Shown here: in pieces, positions 17,360-26,592 of the stretch
Layout of the letters: each line of letters starts with the position of its first letter
Position numbering within the stretch: position 1 is the first letter of the stretch
Notes under the pieces: model-generated
Told to the model about the DNA's origin: nothing
Database searches by the model: none
What the model saw: the letters and a program-made list of their open reading frames with translations, nothing else
Translations under genes and position numbers: made by a program
Source of the DNA: Roseivirga ehrenbergii
GTDB taxonomy: Bacteria; Bacteroidota; Bacteroidia; Cytophagales; Cyclobacteriaceae
Length of the DNA: 64,000 bases
NCBI RefSeq assembly: GCF_001593005.1
Contig: NZ_LQZQ01000050.1
Coordinates: forward strand, 186,001-250,000
Reading direction: 5' to 3'

Positions 17360-18541
17360 ATGAAGTTTTTACACAACCTATTAGAAAAACAAAAACCGAT
17401 GTTCGAAAAGGGCGGTAAGCTTGAAAAGTTTTACTACCTGTTTGAAGCTGGAGAGACGTTTATGTTTTCACCGCCTAGCACTGCCAAAAACAAAGGGGTG
17501 CAAGTGAGGGATGCAATTGATTTGAAGAGAATGATGATGACCGTGGTAATTGCCATGATCCCATGTCTGATCTTTGGTATATTTAATACGGGGTATCAAC
17601 ACCACGTTGCGATTGGAGAGGCAACTACTTTCCTTTCATTGGAAAACTTCCTTTTTGGTGCTCGTTGGGTATTACCAATCGTTTTGGTGTCATATGCCGC
17701 AGGAGGTATTATTGAGGCTATTTTCGCAGTAGTAAGAAAACACCCTATCAACGAAGGCTTCTTGGTAACAGGAATGCTAATTCCATTAATTGTACCGGCT
17801 ACCATTCCATTATGGCAAGTAGCATTGGCCACAGTTTTTGGTGTTTTGGTAGGAAAGGAAATCTTTGGTGGAACGGGAATGAACATTCTGAACGTTGCCA
17901 TGACCTCTAGAGCATTCTTATATTTTGCTTATCCATCACAAATTTCTGGTGCAGTTTGGACGCAACTGGCAGATAAAACACCAGTAGATGGATTCACAGG
18001 AGCAACAGCTTTAGCCGTAGCTTATGATACCTCAACAGCAGGAGGAAATGTAGTTTCTGCATTAGGAGATACTTTCAGTTTTAGTAACCTGTTTATGGGC
18101 TTGGTTCCAGGCTCAATCGGTGAAACTTCTACTTTATGGGTATTAGTCGGAGCTCTAATTCTGATCGCTACAGGAGTAGGAAGTTGGAAAATTATTGTAA
18201 GTGTATTCGGTGGAGCCTTTATTATGGGGGCAATATTCAATGCAGCAGGAATCAATCCTTTTATGGATATGCCAGCGCATTATCATTTGGTAATGGGTGG
18301 TTTGGCATTCGGTGCTGTGTTTATGGCAACCGACCCTGTGTCGGCAGCCCATACTGAAACAGGGAAATGGATTTACGGTATTTTGATTGGTATGCTCAGT
18401 GTATTGATTAGGGTAGTAAACCCAGCTTACCCAGAAGGTATTATGTTGGCGGTGTTATTAATGAACGTTTTTGCCCCGCTAATTGATTTCTATGTAATTC
18501 AAGCAAACAAGAAAAGGAGGTTAGCACGTGCGACAGTCTAA
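17360..18541 (+). CDS. nqrB: Na+-translocating NADH:quinone reductase subunit B
   Basis: A 393-residue integral membrane subunit. It has about ten hydrophobic segments from residue 56 on. Covalent FMN is expected on Thr216 in the motif GFTGATALA, and riboflavin binds in this subunit in characterised enzymes. The segment GKEIFGGTGMNILNVAMTSRAFLYFAYP is cut here to its core, GGTGMNILNVAMTSRAF at residues 170-186, which is strongly conserved. The 3' end overlaps nqrC by 14 bases, indicating translational coupling. Confidence 0.97.
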   Translation: MKFLHNLLEKQKPMFEKGGKLEKFYYLFEAGETFMFSPPSTAKNKGVQVRDAIDLKRMMMTVVIAMIPCLIFGIFNTGYQHHVAIGEATTFLSLENFLFGARWVLPIVLVSYAAGGIIEAIFAVVRKHPINEGFLVTGMLIPLIVPATIPLWQVALATVFGVLVGKEIFGGTGMNILNVAMTSRAFLYFAYPSQISGAVWTQLADKTPVDGFTGATALAVAYDTSTAGGNVVSALGDTFSFSNLFMGLVPGSIGETSTLWVLVGALILIATGVGSWKIIVSVFGGAFIMGAIFNAAGINPFMDMPAHYHLVMGGLAFGAVFMATDPVSAAHTETGKWIYGILIGMLSVLIRVVNPAYPEGIMLAVLLMNVFAPLIDFYVIQANKKRRLARATV

Positions 18542-19307
18542 TACATATATTATAGTATTCTCTTTAATACTCACAGCAGTATTAGGAGGGTTATTGTCTG
18601 GGGTTTCTCAAGTTTTAGGGCCAACTCAAAAGAAGGCGCAAGATTTAGATACTAAGAAGCAGATTCTGGGAGCAATACCTGCGGAAAAAACCAAATTGGG
18701 TGACATGTCTCCAGAAGAAATTCTGGCTCGTTATGCCGAGGTAATTAGCTCTGAGGTTGCCGATTATGAAGGTAATTTGGTGACTACCAATGAAAAAGGA
18801 GAGCCTTTGGTTGCTGAGAATGTAAACATTGAAAAGAATTACAAAAAACCAGCAGAAGAAAGAGTATACCCAGTTTTCAAATATAGAAATGGAAACGAAG
18901 TTGCTTATATTCTACCTACTTATGGTGCAGGTCTTTGGGATGCAATTTGGGGCTTTGTTGCCTTGAATGAAGACTTGGAGACTATAAAAGGGGTGACTTT
19001 CTCACACAAAGGAGAAACTCCAGGACTAGGAGCTAGAATTACGACTGATGAAGTTCAGGAGCGTTACCAAGGTAAGTCTATTGTTGAAAACCAAGAATTG
19101 GTTTCTGTAACCATGATTAAGGGAGAAGGAAATCCACCATCAAAATTAGACGATACCAAAGTAGACGGTTTGGCCGGTGCAACCTTGACTGCAAACGGAG
19201 TAAACGCAATGTTGCTTAATTACTTAGGGTATTATCAGGCATACTTTAATAAGCATTCTGCAAATGCAAATGCAAATGCGGATGCCATGTCAATGAATAA
19301 TCAGTAA
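18528..19307 (+). CDS. nqrC: Na+-translocating NADH:quinone reductase subunit C
   Basis: A 259-residue subunit with one N-terminal membrane anchor (residues 7-29) and a large periplasmic FMN-binding domain. The flavinylation motif is at DGLAGATLT, with Thr219 as the FMN acceptor. The usual SGAT serine is alanine here, which is tolerated in the family. HKGETPGLGARI at about 160-171 is a second conserved FMN-domain motif. The C-terminus has a run of Ala/Asn repeats (NANANADA), a low-complexity tail. The gene starts inside nqrB. Confidence 0.96.
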   Translation: MRQSNTYIIVFSLILTAVLGGLLSGVSQVLGPTQKKAQDLDTKKQILGAIPAEKTKLGDMSPEEILARYAEVISSEVADYEGNLVTTNEKGEPLVAENVNIEKNYKKPAEERVYPVFKYRNGNEVAYILPTYGAGLWDAIWGFVALNEDLETIKGVTFSHKGETPGLGARITTDEVQERYQGKSIVENQELVSVTMIKGEGNPPSKLDDTKVDGLAGATLTANGVNAMLLNYLGYYQAYFNKHSANANANADAMSMNNQ

Positions 19308-19318
19308 ACAAAGAGGAT

Positions 19319-19981
19319 ATGAGTACTGAAACTTTAGAAAAACCAATCGTTAAGAAAGAAGCAATTTTTTCTAAGCGCAGGAAGAAATTCGTAATAGATC
19401 CGTTGAGTGATGATAATCCAATTACCATTCAGGTTTTGGGTATCTGTTCTGCCTTGGCAGTAACTACTCAAATGAAACCGACAATGGTAATGGCCATCTC
19501 GGTAACAATGGTATTGATCCTTTCTAACTTGATTATTTCTCTTATGAGAAACATCATCCCTTCAAGGGTTAGGATTATTGTACAGTTGGCTGTAGTGGCT
19601 ACCTTGGTAACATTAGTAAACGAGGTTTTGAAAGCATATGCATTCGATATGTATAAAGAGCTATCTGTATTTATTGGTCTAATCATTACCAACTGTATTG
19701 TGATGGGACGTCTTGAGGCTTTTGCCTTGGGAAATAAGCCATACGATTCAATGCTTGATGGACTTGGAAGTGGCTTAGGTTACTCTTGGATTATCCTTAC
19801 TGTTGCTTTCTTCAGAGAGCTTTTCGGATCGGGTAAAGTGTTTGGTTACCCAGTTTTCGAAGCTATTGGTATGGATAACCTTGCCACTAACGGTTTGATG
19901 GTTAGCCCAGTGGGTGCTTTTATGGTACTTGGCTTTATCATTTGGGTACAGAGAACTAAAACAGGTTACGTAGAACATTAA
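19319..19981 (+). CDS. nqrD: Na+-translocating NADH:quinone reductase subunit D
   Basis: A 220-residue integral membrane subunit with six predicted helices. Cys43 ([10 protein letters not shown]) and Cys126 (ITNCIVMGR) are the conserved half-channel cysteines that, with the pair in NqrE, hold an intramembrane iron-sulfur cluster in solved NQR structures. The sequence [20 protein letters not shown] is also a hallmark. It lies 11 bases after nqrC. Confidence 0.97.
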   Translation: MSTETLEKPIVKKEAIFSKRRKKFVIDPLSDDNPITIQVLGICSALAVTTQMKPTMVMAISVTMVLILSNLIISLMRNIIPSRVRIIVQLAVVATLVTLVNEVLKAYAFDMYKELSVFIGLIITNCIVMGRLEAFALGNKPYDSMLDGLGSGLGYSWIILTVAFFRELFGSGKVFGYPVFEAIGMDNLATNGLMVSPVGAFMVLGFIIWVQRTKTGYVEH

Positions 19982-19992
19982 TTGAAGCAATC

Positions 19993-20604
19993 ATGGATTT
20001 AATTAACTTAGGTATAAAGTCAATTTTTATAGAGAACATGGTTTTCGCCTATTTCTTAGGTATGTGTTCTTTCTTGGCAGTTTCAAAAAAGGTTTCTACA
20101 GCCATGGGTTTAGGACTTGCTGTAGTATTCGTTTTGGGTATTACCGTACCAATGAACTGGCTATTGGATCAATTCGTATTGAAAGAAGGAGCACTAACTT
20201 GGTTAGGCGATAGTTTTGCTACTATTGATTTGTCTTTCTTACGATTCATCATGTTCATCGCTATTATTGCTGCTATGGTGCAGTTGGTAGAAATGATGAT
20301 CGAAAAGTTCTCACCTTCTCTTTACGGTTCATTAGGTATTTTCTTGCCACTTATCGCAGTAAACTGCTCAATCTTGGGTGGTGCATTGTTTATGGCACAA
20401 AGAGATTATACTTTAAGCGAAGCTACCGTATTTGGTTTTGGATCAGGAACTGGTTTCTTATTGGCCATTGTAGCTTTGGCTGCGATCAGAGAGAAATTGA
20501 AATACTCAAATGTTCCTGATGCTTTGAAAGGATTGGGAATTACCATGTTCATTACAGGTTTAATGGGTATTGCATTTATGAGCTTTATGGGAATTTCGCT
20601 TTAA
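19993..20604 (+). CDS. nqrE: Na+-translocating NADH:quinone reductase subunit E
   Basis: A 203-residue integral membrane subunit homologous to NqrD and inverted in topology. The conserved cysteines are Cys25 ([10 protein letters not shown]) and Cys125 ([10 protein letters not shown]). Six hydrophobic segments are visible. It begins 11 bases after nqrD and is followed by a terminator. The expected sixth gene, nqrF, which carries the NADH site, FAD and a 2Fe-2S cluster, is not present here or elsewhere in the window. Confidence 0.97.
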   Translation: MDLINLGIKSIFIENMVFAYFLGMCSFLAVSKKVSTAMGLGLAVVFVLGITVPMNWLLDQFVLKEGALTWLGDSFATIDLSFLRFIMFIAIIAAMVQLVEMMIEKFSPSLYGSLGIFLPLIAVNCSILGGALFMAQRDYTLSEATVFGFGSGTGFLLAIVALAAIREKLKYSNVPDALKGLGITMFITGLMGIAFMSFMGISL

Positions 20605-20627
20605 TCGAAGTTCTTACTAGACATACA

Positions 20628-20661
20628 AAAGCACACTCTATAAAGGGTGTGCTTTTTTTAT
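20628..20661 (+). terminator. Terminator of the nqr operon
   Basis: The stem AAAGCACACTC with GGGTGTGCTTT (one G-U pair, 6-base loop) is followed by TTTT. It lies 23 bases after nqrE and closes the operon before metG. Confidence 0.9.
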
Positions 20662-20741
20662 GCTCAAATTCGAGGGGCATTATCTGCTGCTAAACTTGGC
20701 AAAATCTCTTGGCTTATTTCCTCCTTCTAACATCTAAAAAC

Positions 20742-20749
20742 TATCTTTG
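20742..20749 (+). promoter_or_regulatory. -7 box of metG, almost at the start codon
   Basis: TATCTTTG is an exact TAnnTTTG match ending 6 bases before the metG ATG. Transcription would start at or within a few bases of the ATG, giving a leaderless or very short leader. Confidence 0.55.
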
Positions 20750-20755
20750 CAGTCT

Positions 20756-22816
20756 ATGAGTAAGAATGAATTCAAAAGACATACAGTAACGGCTGCTTTG
20801 CCATATGCCAATGGTCCTGTGCATATTGGTCATTTGGCTGGTGTTTATGTACCTGCCGATATTTATGCGCGGTATTTAAGGTCGAAAGGAGAGGATGTAG
20901 CCTTTATCTGTGGTTCTGATGAGCATGGCATGGCCATAACCATGAGAGCGCGCAAAGACGGTGTTAATCCCCAAGATATCGTGGATAAATACCACGGTAT
21001 GATCAAAGATAGTTTTGGTCAGCTTGGAATCTCATTTGATATTTACTCAAGAACTTCAAATAAAATACACCACGAAACTGCACAAGAGTTTTTCAAAACA
21101 CTTTATACTGAAGGTAAATTTGAAGAACGCGTAAGCGAGCAATACTTTGACGAAGAGGCTCAACAGTTTCTGGCTGATAGATATATTACAGGCACCTGCC
21201 CACGTTGTTCACACCCTTCAGCTTATGGCGATCAGTGTGAGAACTGTGGTGCTACATTGAATCCAACCGATCTGATTAATCCGAAGTCTACCTTGAGTGG
21301 CAATACGCCAATCATGAAAGAAACAAAGCATTGGTATTTGCCTTTGCAAGATTATGAGAAGTGGTTGACAGAATGGATTGTTGAAGGACATAAAGACGAT
21401 TGGAAGTCGAATGTTTGGGGGCAATGTAAATCATGGATTGATGGTGGTTTGCAGGCCCGAGCCATGACTCGTGATTTGGACTGGGGGATTAAAGTACCTA
21501 TAGAAGGAGCCGATGGTAAGGTGCTTTACGTTTGGTTCGATGCTCCAATTGGTTACATTTCGGCAACTCGTGAATGGGCAGAAGCTCAGGGAAAAGACTG
21601 GAAACCTTACTGGCAATCCAACGATACTAATTTGGTGCACTTTATTGGTAAGGACAATATCGTTTTCCACTGTATCATTTTCCCTGCCATACTAAAAGCA
21701 CATGGGGATTACATTCTGCCGAATAATGTACCAGCTAATGAATTCCTGAACTTAGAAGGAAATAAGATTTCAACTTCAAGGAATTGGGCGGTTTGGTTAC
21801 ATGAGTATTTAGAGGAATTCCCAGGTAAGCAAGATGTGCTTCGTTACGCATTATGTGCCAATGCTCCTGAATCAAAGGATAATGATTTTACTTGGAAGGA
21901 TTTTCAGGCCAGAAACAACAGCGAACTCGTTGCCATCTTAGGTAATTTTGTGAATCGAGCGGTTGTGCTTACACATAAATATTTTGAAGGTAAAGTACCT
22001 GAAAGGGGAGAGCTCTTTGATATCGATACTGAGACGATCGAGGCATTAAGGCAAATACCGGCTAAGATTGGTGCTTCTATTGAGCGTTATCGCTTTCGCG
22101 AGGCGCAATCAGAAATGATGGAACTTGCTCGCTTAGGTAATAAGTATTTGGCCGATACAGAGCCTTGGAAACTGATTAAGACAGACGAAACTAGGGTGGC
22201 AACCATCTTGAATATAGCCTTGCAAATTGTGGCTAATATTTCAATTGTAGCCGAACCATTTATTCCTTTTTCTGCGGAAAAATTGAGAGGGATTTTTGGA
22301 ATGGAACAATTCGATTGGGCTGCTGCCGGAAACCCAGATTTGCTTAGTGCAGGTCAATCGTTAGCACAAGGAGCTTTGCTCTTCGAAAAAATCGAAGACG
22401 AAACCATTGCCGCACAAATTCAAAAATTAGAAAACACCAAGAAACAAAACGAAATGGAGAATAAGGAAATTGAACTGACACCTTTAAAAGAGACCATAGT
22501 ATTCGATGATTTCATGAAATTGGACCTCAGGGTTGGGACGATTTTAGAAGCTAAGAAAGTAGCTAAATCGAATAAATTACTTGAGTTTTTGGTAGATACT
22601 GGTGTTGATAAACGCACCATTTTGAGTGGAATAGCCAAGCACTACTCTCCAGAAGAAATGGTTGGAAAGCAAGTGACTATTATTGCCAATTTGGCCCCAC
22701 GACCAATGATGGGTACTGTGTCGCAAGGGATGATTCTAATGGCAGAAGATGCTGAAGGAAACTTGAGGCTTATTCAGCCAAATGAAAAGGTAAATCCGGG
22801 TTCGGTGATTAGTTAA
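20756..22816 (+). CDS. metG: Methionyl-tRNA synthetase with C-terminal tRNA-binding domain
   Basis: A class I aminoacyl-tRNA synthetase of 686 residues that charges tRNA-Met. The frame is open from a TTG at 20747, but ATG at 20756 ([11 protein letters not shown]) is the natural start and lies just after the -7 box. It shows the HIGH motif ([14 protein letters not shown]), the four-cysteine zinc knuckle CPRCSHPS...CENCG at about 145-165, the KMSKS counterpart KISTS near 335, and a C-terminal EMAP/Trbp111-like domain from about 580 ([20 protein letters not shown]). The C-terminal domain supports dimerisation. The gene is transcribed alone and ends at a terminator. Confidence 0.97.
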   Translation: MSKNEFKRHTVTAALPYANGPVHIGHLAGVYVPADIYARYLRSKGEDVAFICGSDEHGMAITMRARKDGVNPQDIVDKYHGMIKDSFGQLGISFDIYSRTSNKIHHETAQEFFKTLYTEGKFEERVSEQYFDEEAQQFLADRYITGTCPRCSHPSAYGDQCENCGATLNPTDLINPKSTLSGNTPIMKETKHWYLPLQDYEKWLTEWIVEGHKDDWKSNVWGQCKSWIDGGLQARAMTRDLDWGIKVPIEGADGKVLYVWFDAPIGYISATREWAEAQGKDWKPYWQSNDTNLVHFIGKDNIVFHCIIFPAILKAHGDYILPNNVPANEFLNLEGNKISTSRNWAVWLHEYLEEFPGKQDVLRYALCANAPESKDNDFTWKDFQARNNSELVAILGNFVNRAVVLTHKYFEGKVPERGELFDIDTETIEALRQIPAKIGASIERYRFREAQSEMMELARLGNKYLADTEPWKLIKTDETRVATILNIALQIVANISIVAEPFIPFSAEKLRGIFGMEQFDWAAAGNPDLLSAGQSLAQGALLFEKIEDETIAAQIQKLENTKKQNEMENKEIELTPLKETIVFDDFMKLDLRVGTILEAKKVAKSNKLLEFLVDTGVDKRTILSGIAKHYSPEEMVGKQVTIIANLAPRPMMGTVSQGMILMAEDAEGNLRLIQPNEKVNPGSVIS

Positions 22817-22857
22817 GTAAAGTAAGGTAATACGCCTCTTGATGAGGTAGATATTGA

Positions 22858-22892
22858 AAATCCTCAATTAGAAATGCTAATTGGGGATTTTT
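22858..22892 (+). terminator. Terminator of metG
   Basis: The stem AATCCTCAATTAG pairs with CTAATTGGGGATT around a 5-base loop and is followed by TTTTT. It lies about 40 bases after the metG stop. Confidence 0.8.
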
Positions 22893-23018
22893 GCTTTTAT
22901 CTAGTGTCGTTTTGGGGTGTTTTAAGACCAGTTAAAACCGACTAAAGACCTCACTCATAAATGAGTAAAGGAATTTAATCGTATGTTTTAGAATGGGCTT
23001 TTTAAGTGTAATGGGGAA

Positions 23019-23465
23019 TTACACTTTCTTAACGCTAACGGCATTCATGCCTTTCATTCCACGCTCAAGCTCAAATGATACTTTATCGCCTTCGCGAACT
23101 TCATCAATAAGTCCGTTTACGTGAACGAAGAATTTTTCTTGTGTTTCTAGCTCCTTAATAAAGCCATAACCTTTCTGATCGTTGAAGAATTCGATTCGGC
23201 CTGTTCTTACCGTTTCAACAGTATCTTCTCTTTTTGGAACACCAATTTCAATGCTCTTTGCATCGATCTTCTTCTTTTTGATTGTTGGATCTGGAGGAGT
23301 ATCTGTGATGTTTCCATTTTCATCCACATAAGCAATCATGTTGTCCAGTCCACCGCCTTGAGAGTTCTGCTGACGCTCTTCTTTCTTTTGCTGCTTATCC
23401 TGACGTTTCTTTAAACGCTTCTTCTCTTTTTCTTTTTTGTTAAATGTTTCTTGTGATTTAGCCAT
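23019..23465 (-). CDS. Cold-shock-domain protein with basic N-terminal tail
   Basis: A 148-residue nucleic-acid-binding protein. The C-terminal cold-shock domain spans about 86-148, with RNP1 KGYGFI at 98-103 and RNP2 FFVHV at 112-116. Residues 1-35 are almost entirely Lys, Glu, Arg and Gln, and a linker to residue 85 includes a KKKK run. Classic Csp proteins are about 70 residues, so half of this one is an extra tail. Likely roles are RNA chaperoning and cold or stationary-phase adaptation. A probable -7 box at 23632-23639 would give a leader of about 160 bases, which recalls cspA-type regulation. Confidence 0.92.
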   Translation of the reverse strand: MAKSQETFNKKEKEKKRLKKRQDKQQKKEERQQNSQGGGLDNMIAYVDENGNITDTPPDPTIKKKKIDAKSIEIGVPKREDTVETVRTGRIEFFNDQKGYGFIKELETQEKFFVHVNGLIDEVREGDKVSFELERGMKGMNAVSVKKV

Positions 23466-23631
23466 TCAGTGTTTTTGTTAAAAATGATGCAATGATTGTT
23501 CTACTCAAACAACCAAGGGGGGTAAAGAAATACGCAGTTAGTAAGTGGCTTGTTCGTAGAAAGCTGATGGAAATCAGAAAATCATACGATAGGAGAATTA
23601 CTTGAAGGGTATTTACATCATTACGCTCGTG

Positions 23632-23639
23632 CAAAGTTA
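23632..23639 (-). promoter_or_regulatory. Candidate -7 box of the cold-shock gene
   Basis: On the minus strand this reads TAACTTTG, an exact TAnnTTTG match. The predicted start near 23625 leaves an unusually long 5' leader before the ATG at 23465. Confidence 0.5.
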
Positions 23640-23758
23640 CGATAATTTATAAGAAAATCTGTATAAACAATCGCATTTACACTGAGTTATAGGGCTTAAC
23701 TGTCCGGAGGTTAACTTTATTAGCTTTCTAACCTGACCTCTTCTTTAAATAAAGCAAG

Positions 23759-23840
23759 AACCCTCCAAAAGTTAGTGCTATATATTCATTGATAGTAAAT
23801 GAGTTCATCTGGACTGTGAATAAGAACTTTTGGAGGGGTT
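23759..23840. repeat. Inverted repeat with about 50-base loop
   Basis: The left arm AACCCTCCAAAAGTT (23759-23773) pairs with the right arm AACTTTTGGAGGGGTT (23825-23840), allowing one bulged G. The loop is about 51 bases. No U run follows directly except TTTT after the right arm on the plus strand. It could be a plus-strand terminator-like structure, a small RNA or a remnant of a short inverted-repeat element. Confidence 0.6.
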
Positions 23841-23898
23841 TTAAATAAGAAAGTTTAGTTATACCTGTGAAATCACTGTTTTAATTATCGAGTTTAGG

Positions 23899-24753
23899 TT
23901 AGTAAGTGTTTGTCATATTGCTGTCAACACAAATAATAAAGTCGGCCATAAGCTTATTTTCTTCTAATAGCTTGTTCAAATCATCTTGCATTACTGTAGC
24001 GATAGTTGCGTATTGTAAATCACCTCTTTCTCTTTTTAAATACCATAGAATACCTTCGTAATGATTAGAATGGTATGAGCCATTATAATGCATAAAGGTA
24101 TGATTTGGTTGGTAGTTCTTTAAAATGAAATGCGCCATGGTAGCATCTTTAGAAGCTTGAGCTTCTACCAATTGAGGTGTGCCGTGGCCAGCCATCATGG
24201 CAAGAATGTTTTTGTAAGTAGGTAGCTCGCTATCAAAGGCCATTGGCAACGGAGCCATCCAAGATTTTTCTTCAGTAGAAAGTGTATTCAATACATCAAA
24301 CCCGCTTTTGTTGACCATACTTGCATACCTTCTTGGAATGTTGGTGGCGATAAAAGGAAGTTGTTTCTTTTTGGCAAGATCTACTAAAGGCGCGTAATCC
24401 GTTTTGTAGTTGGGCCAAAGCCGGGCCAAGGTGTCTAGTGCTTTAGCATCGATGTTTCCAGCCAAGTAATCATTAAGTGGTTTCTGATTGTCAGCTTCAA
24501 ACATTTCCGCCCCTAGAATCATGCTGTTCGATGCACTTAAGTCGTTCGTTACTTCATATTGCATCCAGTGCGCTATGGCATTGTTGTGCAGTTCTCCGAA
24601 TAGAATAATGTCCTTCTTATCTAATGACTTCAACATTTTCTTGTAAGAAACTTTCTTGCCTGTAGCAGTATAAATTACGTAAGCGGGTTTCTTCTGACTA
24701 TAGCTAATAAAAGTGATGAGTGAGAAAATTAGGAGGAAAAGTGTGCGTTTCAT
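23899..24753 (-). CDS. ChaN-like exported protein (haem-binding/DUF399 family)
   Basis: A 284-residue exported protein with a signal peptide at residues 1-19 (LLIFSLITFISYSQ). The body matches the ChaN/Tiki family: ILFGELHNNAIAHWMQYE near residue 50, LGAEMFEADNQ near 80, and IATNIPRRYASMVNKSG near 135-150. MAGHGTPQLVEAQASKDATMAH and HYNGSYHS follow later (the first trimmed in mind to its core, EAQASKDATMAH). Family members bind haem or act as EDTA-sensitive Tiki-like hydrolases. Metal ligands are plausibly the early Glu-His pair and the later His residues. It is transcribed alone or with the upstream CapA-like gene, 88 bases away. Confidence 0.85.
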   Translation of the reverse strand: MKRTLFLLIFSLITFISYSQKKPAYVIYTATGKKVSYKKMLKSLDKKDIILFGELHNNAIAHWMQYEVTNDLSASNSMILGAEMFEADNQKPLNDYLAGNIDAKALDTLARLWPNYKTDYAPLVDLAKKKQLPFIATNIPRRYASMVNKSGFDVLNTLSTEEKSWMAPLPMAFDSELPTYKNILAMMAGHGTPQLVEAQASKDATMAHFILKNYQPNHTFMHYNGSYHSNHYEGILWYLKRERGDLQYATIATVMQDDLNKLLEENKLMADFIICVDSNMTNTY

Positions 24754-24841
24754 TCTATTGCTTTAAATAATTATGAGGCTGAATTTAATCAAAAAAGCGG
24801 AATCAATAACCAGCTATTATTTGAATGCTGATTAAGGATAG

Positions 24842-25948
24842 CTAACGCAGTTGTTTCTCTTTTACATTAATGTTGAGCGAGTCTAAAAGGGCGCGTGAGT
24901 CTTTGATGAATAGCTTCATTTTCTTTTTTGAGTATTCTGTAAGTCCTTTAAAATCATTGTCTTCATACTCTTTACAAACCAATATTTCATAACTCCTTCT
25001 TCCTTTGATAATAGGTTTGTTTACCCAAGTAAGGTGATAACCGTAATCTGTAATTTGACTCAGTCCGTTTTCTTTCGAAATAATGATTTCCACCATAGCA
25101 CCGCCATCTCTTTTGCGGGTGCGTTGGTCAGAAATAAAATTCCCTAAGGAGTAGGCGATGAATTGTTCTTTGCTGTCGCCTTCTGCTTGAATAAACTCCA
25201 TAGGCTGAAGGACATGTGGGTGTGCGCCAATAATAATATCTGCTCCTTGTGCAAATAAGAATCGAGCTGTTTCTCTTTGTGTTTTGGAAGGCGCAGAGTC
25301 ATATTCAATACCCCAATGCAAGAAAACTACTAGTTTGTCGATGTTTTTGCTAAATGCGTCTTCTATGTCGCTTTTCATGGCTGTAGTATCCGTAAGATTA
25401 ATCAAAGTAGGCTTGGGTACTCTTCTTCCATTGGTGTTTTCGGTATAGTTCAATAGTCCAACCTTAATTGAGCCCTTTTCCATGATCATCAAGTTCGAGC
25501 TGTCTTTGTGGGCTTTGTCTAAGAAAGTACCTGTATGCTTAACACCAATAGAATCTAATACATTAATGGTGCGCTTAATGCCTTTGAGGTTGTGGTCGCT
25601 GGCGTGGTTATTTGCGGTAAGAAGAATATCTATGCCGCTGTTTTTAGCAGCTACCGCTAGTTCATCGGGAGAAGAGAACCGAGGATACCCACTGTAAGGT
25701 GTGCCTGCCAAAGTAACTTCAAGATTGGCAATAGCAAAATCTGCTTTTTGAATCAATGGGCTTACTTTACGGAACATCCTATCAAAATTGTACTCACCAC
25801 TTGTGGTGTCTAGTGCCGCATTCATCTGACCCAAGTGTCCCATAATATCACCCATAAAGAGCAGTGAAACTGATTCGGTAGTATCTGTCTTTTGCGCTAT
25901 TGCACAAAATGGAAAAAGAAGTAAAGTGATAAAGAGTAATGGCTTCAT
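24842..25948 (-). CDS. CapA-family metallophosphoesterase-like exported protein
   Basis: A 368-residue exported protein. The frame is open from 26023, but MKPLLFITLLLFPFCAIAQ is a textbook signal peptide and its ATG at 25948 is chosen. The PGA_cap/CapA fold is shown by LLFMGDIMGHLGQ, IANLEVTLAG, TANNHASDHNLKG, VVFLHWGIEYDSAPS and GAHPHVLQPMEF in family order. These residues form the metal-binding site of the calcineurin-like family. CapA proteins take part in poly-gamma-glutamate or capsule production. No capB/capC genes are adjacent here, so the role is more likely a general envelope phosphoesterase. Confidence 0.88.
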   Translation of the reverse strand: MKPLLFITLLLFPFCAIAQKTDTTESVSLLFMGDIMGHLGQMNAALDTTSGEYNFDRMFRKVSPLIQKADFAIANLEVTLAGTPYSGYPRFSSPDELAVAAKNSGIDILLTANNHASDHNLKGIKRTINVLDSIGVKHTGTFLDKAHKDSSNLMIMEKGSIKVGLLNYTENTNGRRVPKPTLINLTDTTAMKSDIEDAFSKNIDKLVVFLHWGIEYDSAPSKTQRETARFLFAQGADIIIGAHPHVLQPMEFIQAEGDSKEQFIAYSLGNFISDQRTRKRDGGAMVEIIISKENGLSQITDYGYHLTWVNKPIIKGRRSYEILVCKEYEDNDFKGLTEYSKKKMKLFIKDSRALLDSLNINVKEKQLR

Positions 25949-26244
25949 AAAAATGAAGTAGAGATAAGTTCTTGACTTATGAAACATAATCAAAAAAATG
26001 AAAAAAGGAGAATCGAAATTCACTCAATTTTTGATGTGTTGGGTTTTGGGAGCAGGAGACTCTCTGGCGCTAACCTATTTTGTTATGCATTTTGAGAGTG
26101 TCTATTGTTAACCCAAAAGATAGAGCTAGTAGTTCTTGGAGAGGGTTGAGGTGTTTGTGTGTTCTTAATTCTGCTATGAAGCCTGTATTGCTAGTTTTAA
26201 GGTAAGGGTCAAAACGCGTATGCTTTTATTAATTATCTTTAGGT

Positions 26245-26505
26245 ATGAAGAAAAAGATAGAGTTATTTAAAGAGAAAGGTGACTTCTGTGTGAAACATGA
26301 GGAAGGTGTTATGAAGAGTATGACCTTTATAACTTCTAGGTTTAATGCTGTAATGTTTATTATAGAGGATGTCCAAGGAGTTGATGTAGTTTATCATGGT
26401 GACGGAGAGCTAATAGAGGCTTTTTGTCTTCCATCAGCAGGTGGGAGTAATGGGGTGTTGACGCTTGAGAGTTCTGGGCCGTTTAAAATAATTAGCTTAG
26501 GTTAG
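26245..26505 (+). CDS. Small hypothetical protein
   Basis: An 86-residue protein I do not recognise. It starts MKKKIELFKEKGDF, has no signal peptide or membrane segment, and is predicted mostly beta (VMFIIEDVQGVDVVYHGDGE). It sits alone between the CapA-like gene and the ATPase-STAS-PIN module, opposite in strand to both. A TTAATTATCTTTAGG stretch is present just upstream of the ATG at 26245. It may belong to the accessory segment that ends at tRNA-Gln. Confidence 0.55.
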   Translation: MKKKIELFKEKGDFCVKHEEGVMKSMTFITSRFNAVMFIIEDVQGVDVVYHGDGELIEAFCLPSAGGSNGVLTLESSGPFKIISLG

Positions 26506-26592
26506 CCTCCTAGCACTCATTTACTTTCACTTTAGCTTAGTGCTTTATATTAAGTGTCTTTTTTCAATTGCTAAATTGGAGGCTGAAAATTC

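Larger units (their letters stand above)
23466..23898. other. 433-base gap: cold-shock leader and a long inverted repeat
   Basis: The left part is the presumed leader and promoter of the cold-shock gene. The right part holds an inverted repeat with arms at 23759-23773 and 23825-23840. I see no coding frame of credible length on either strand. Confidence 0.6.
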
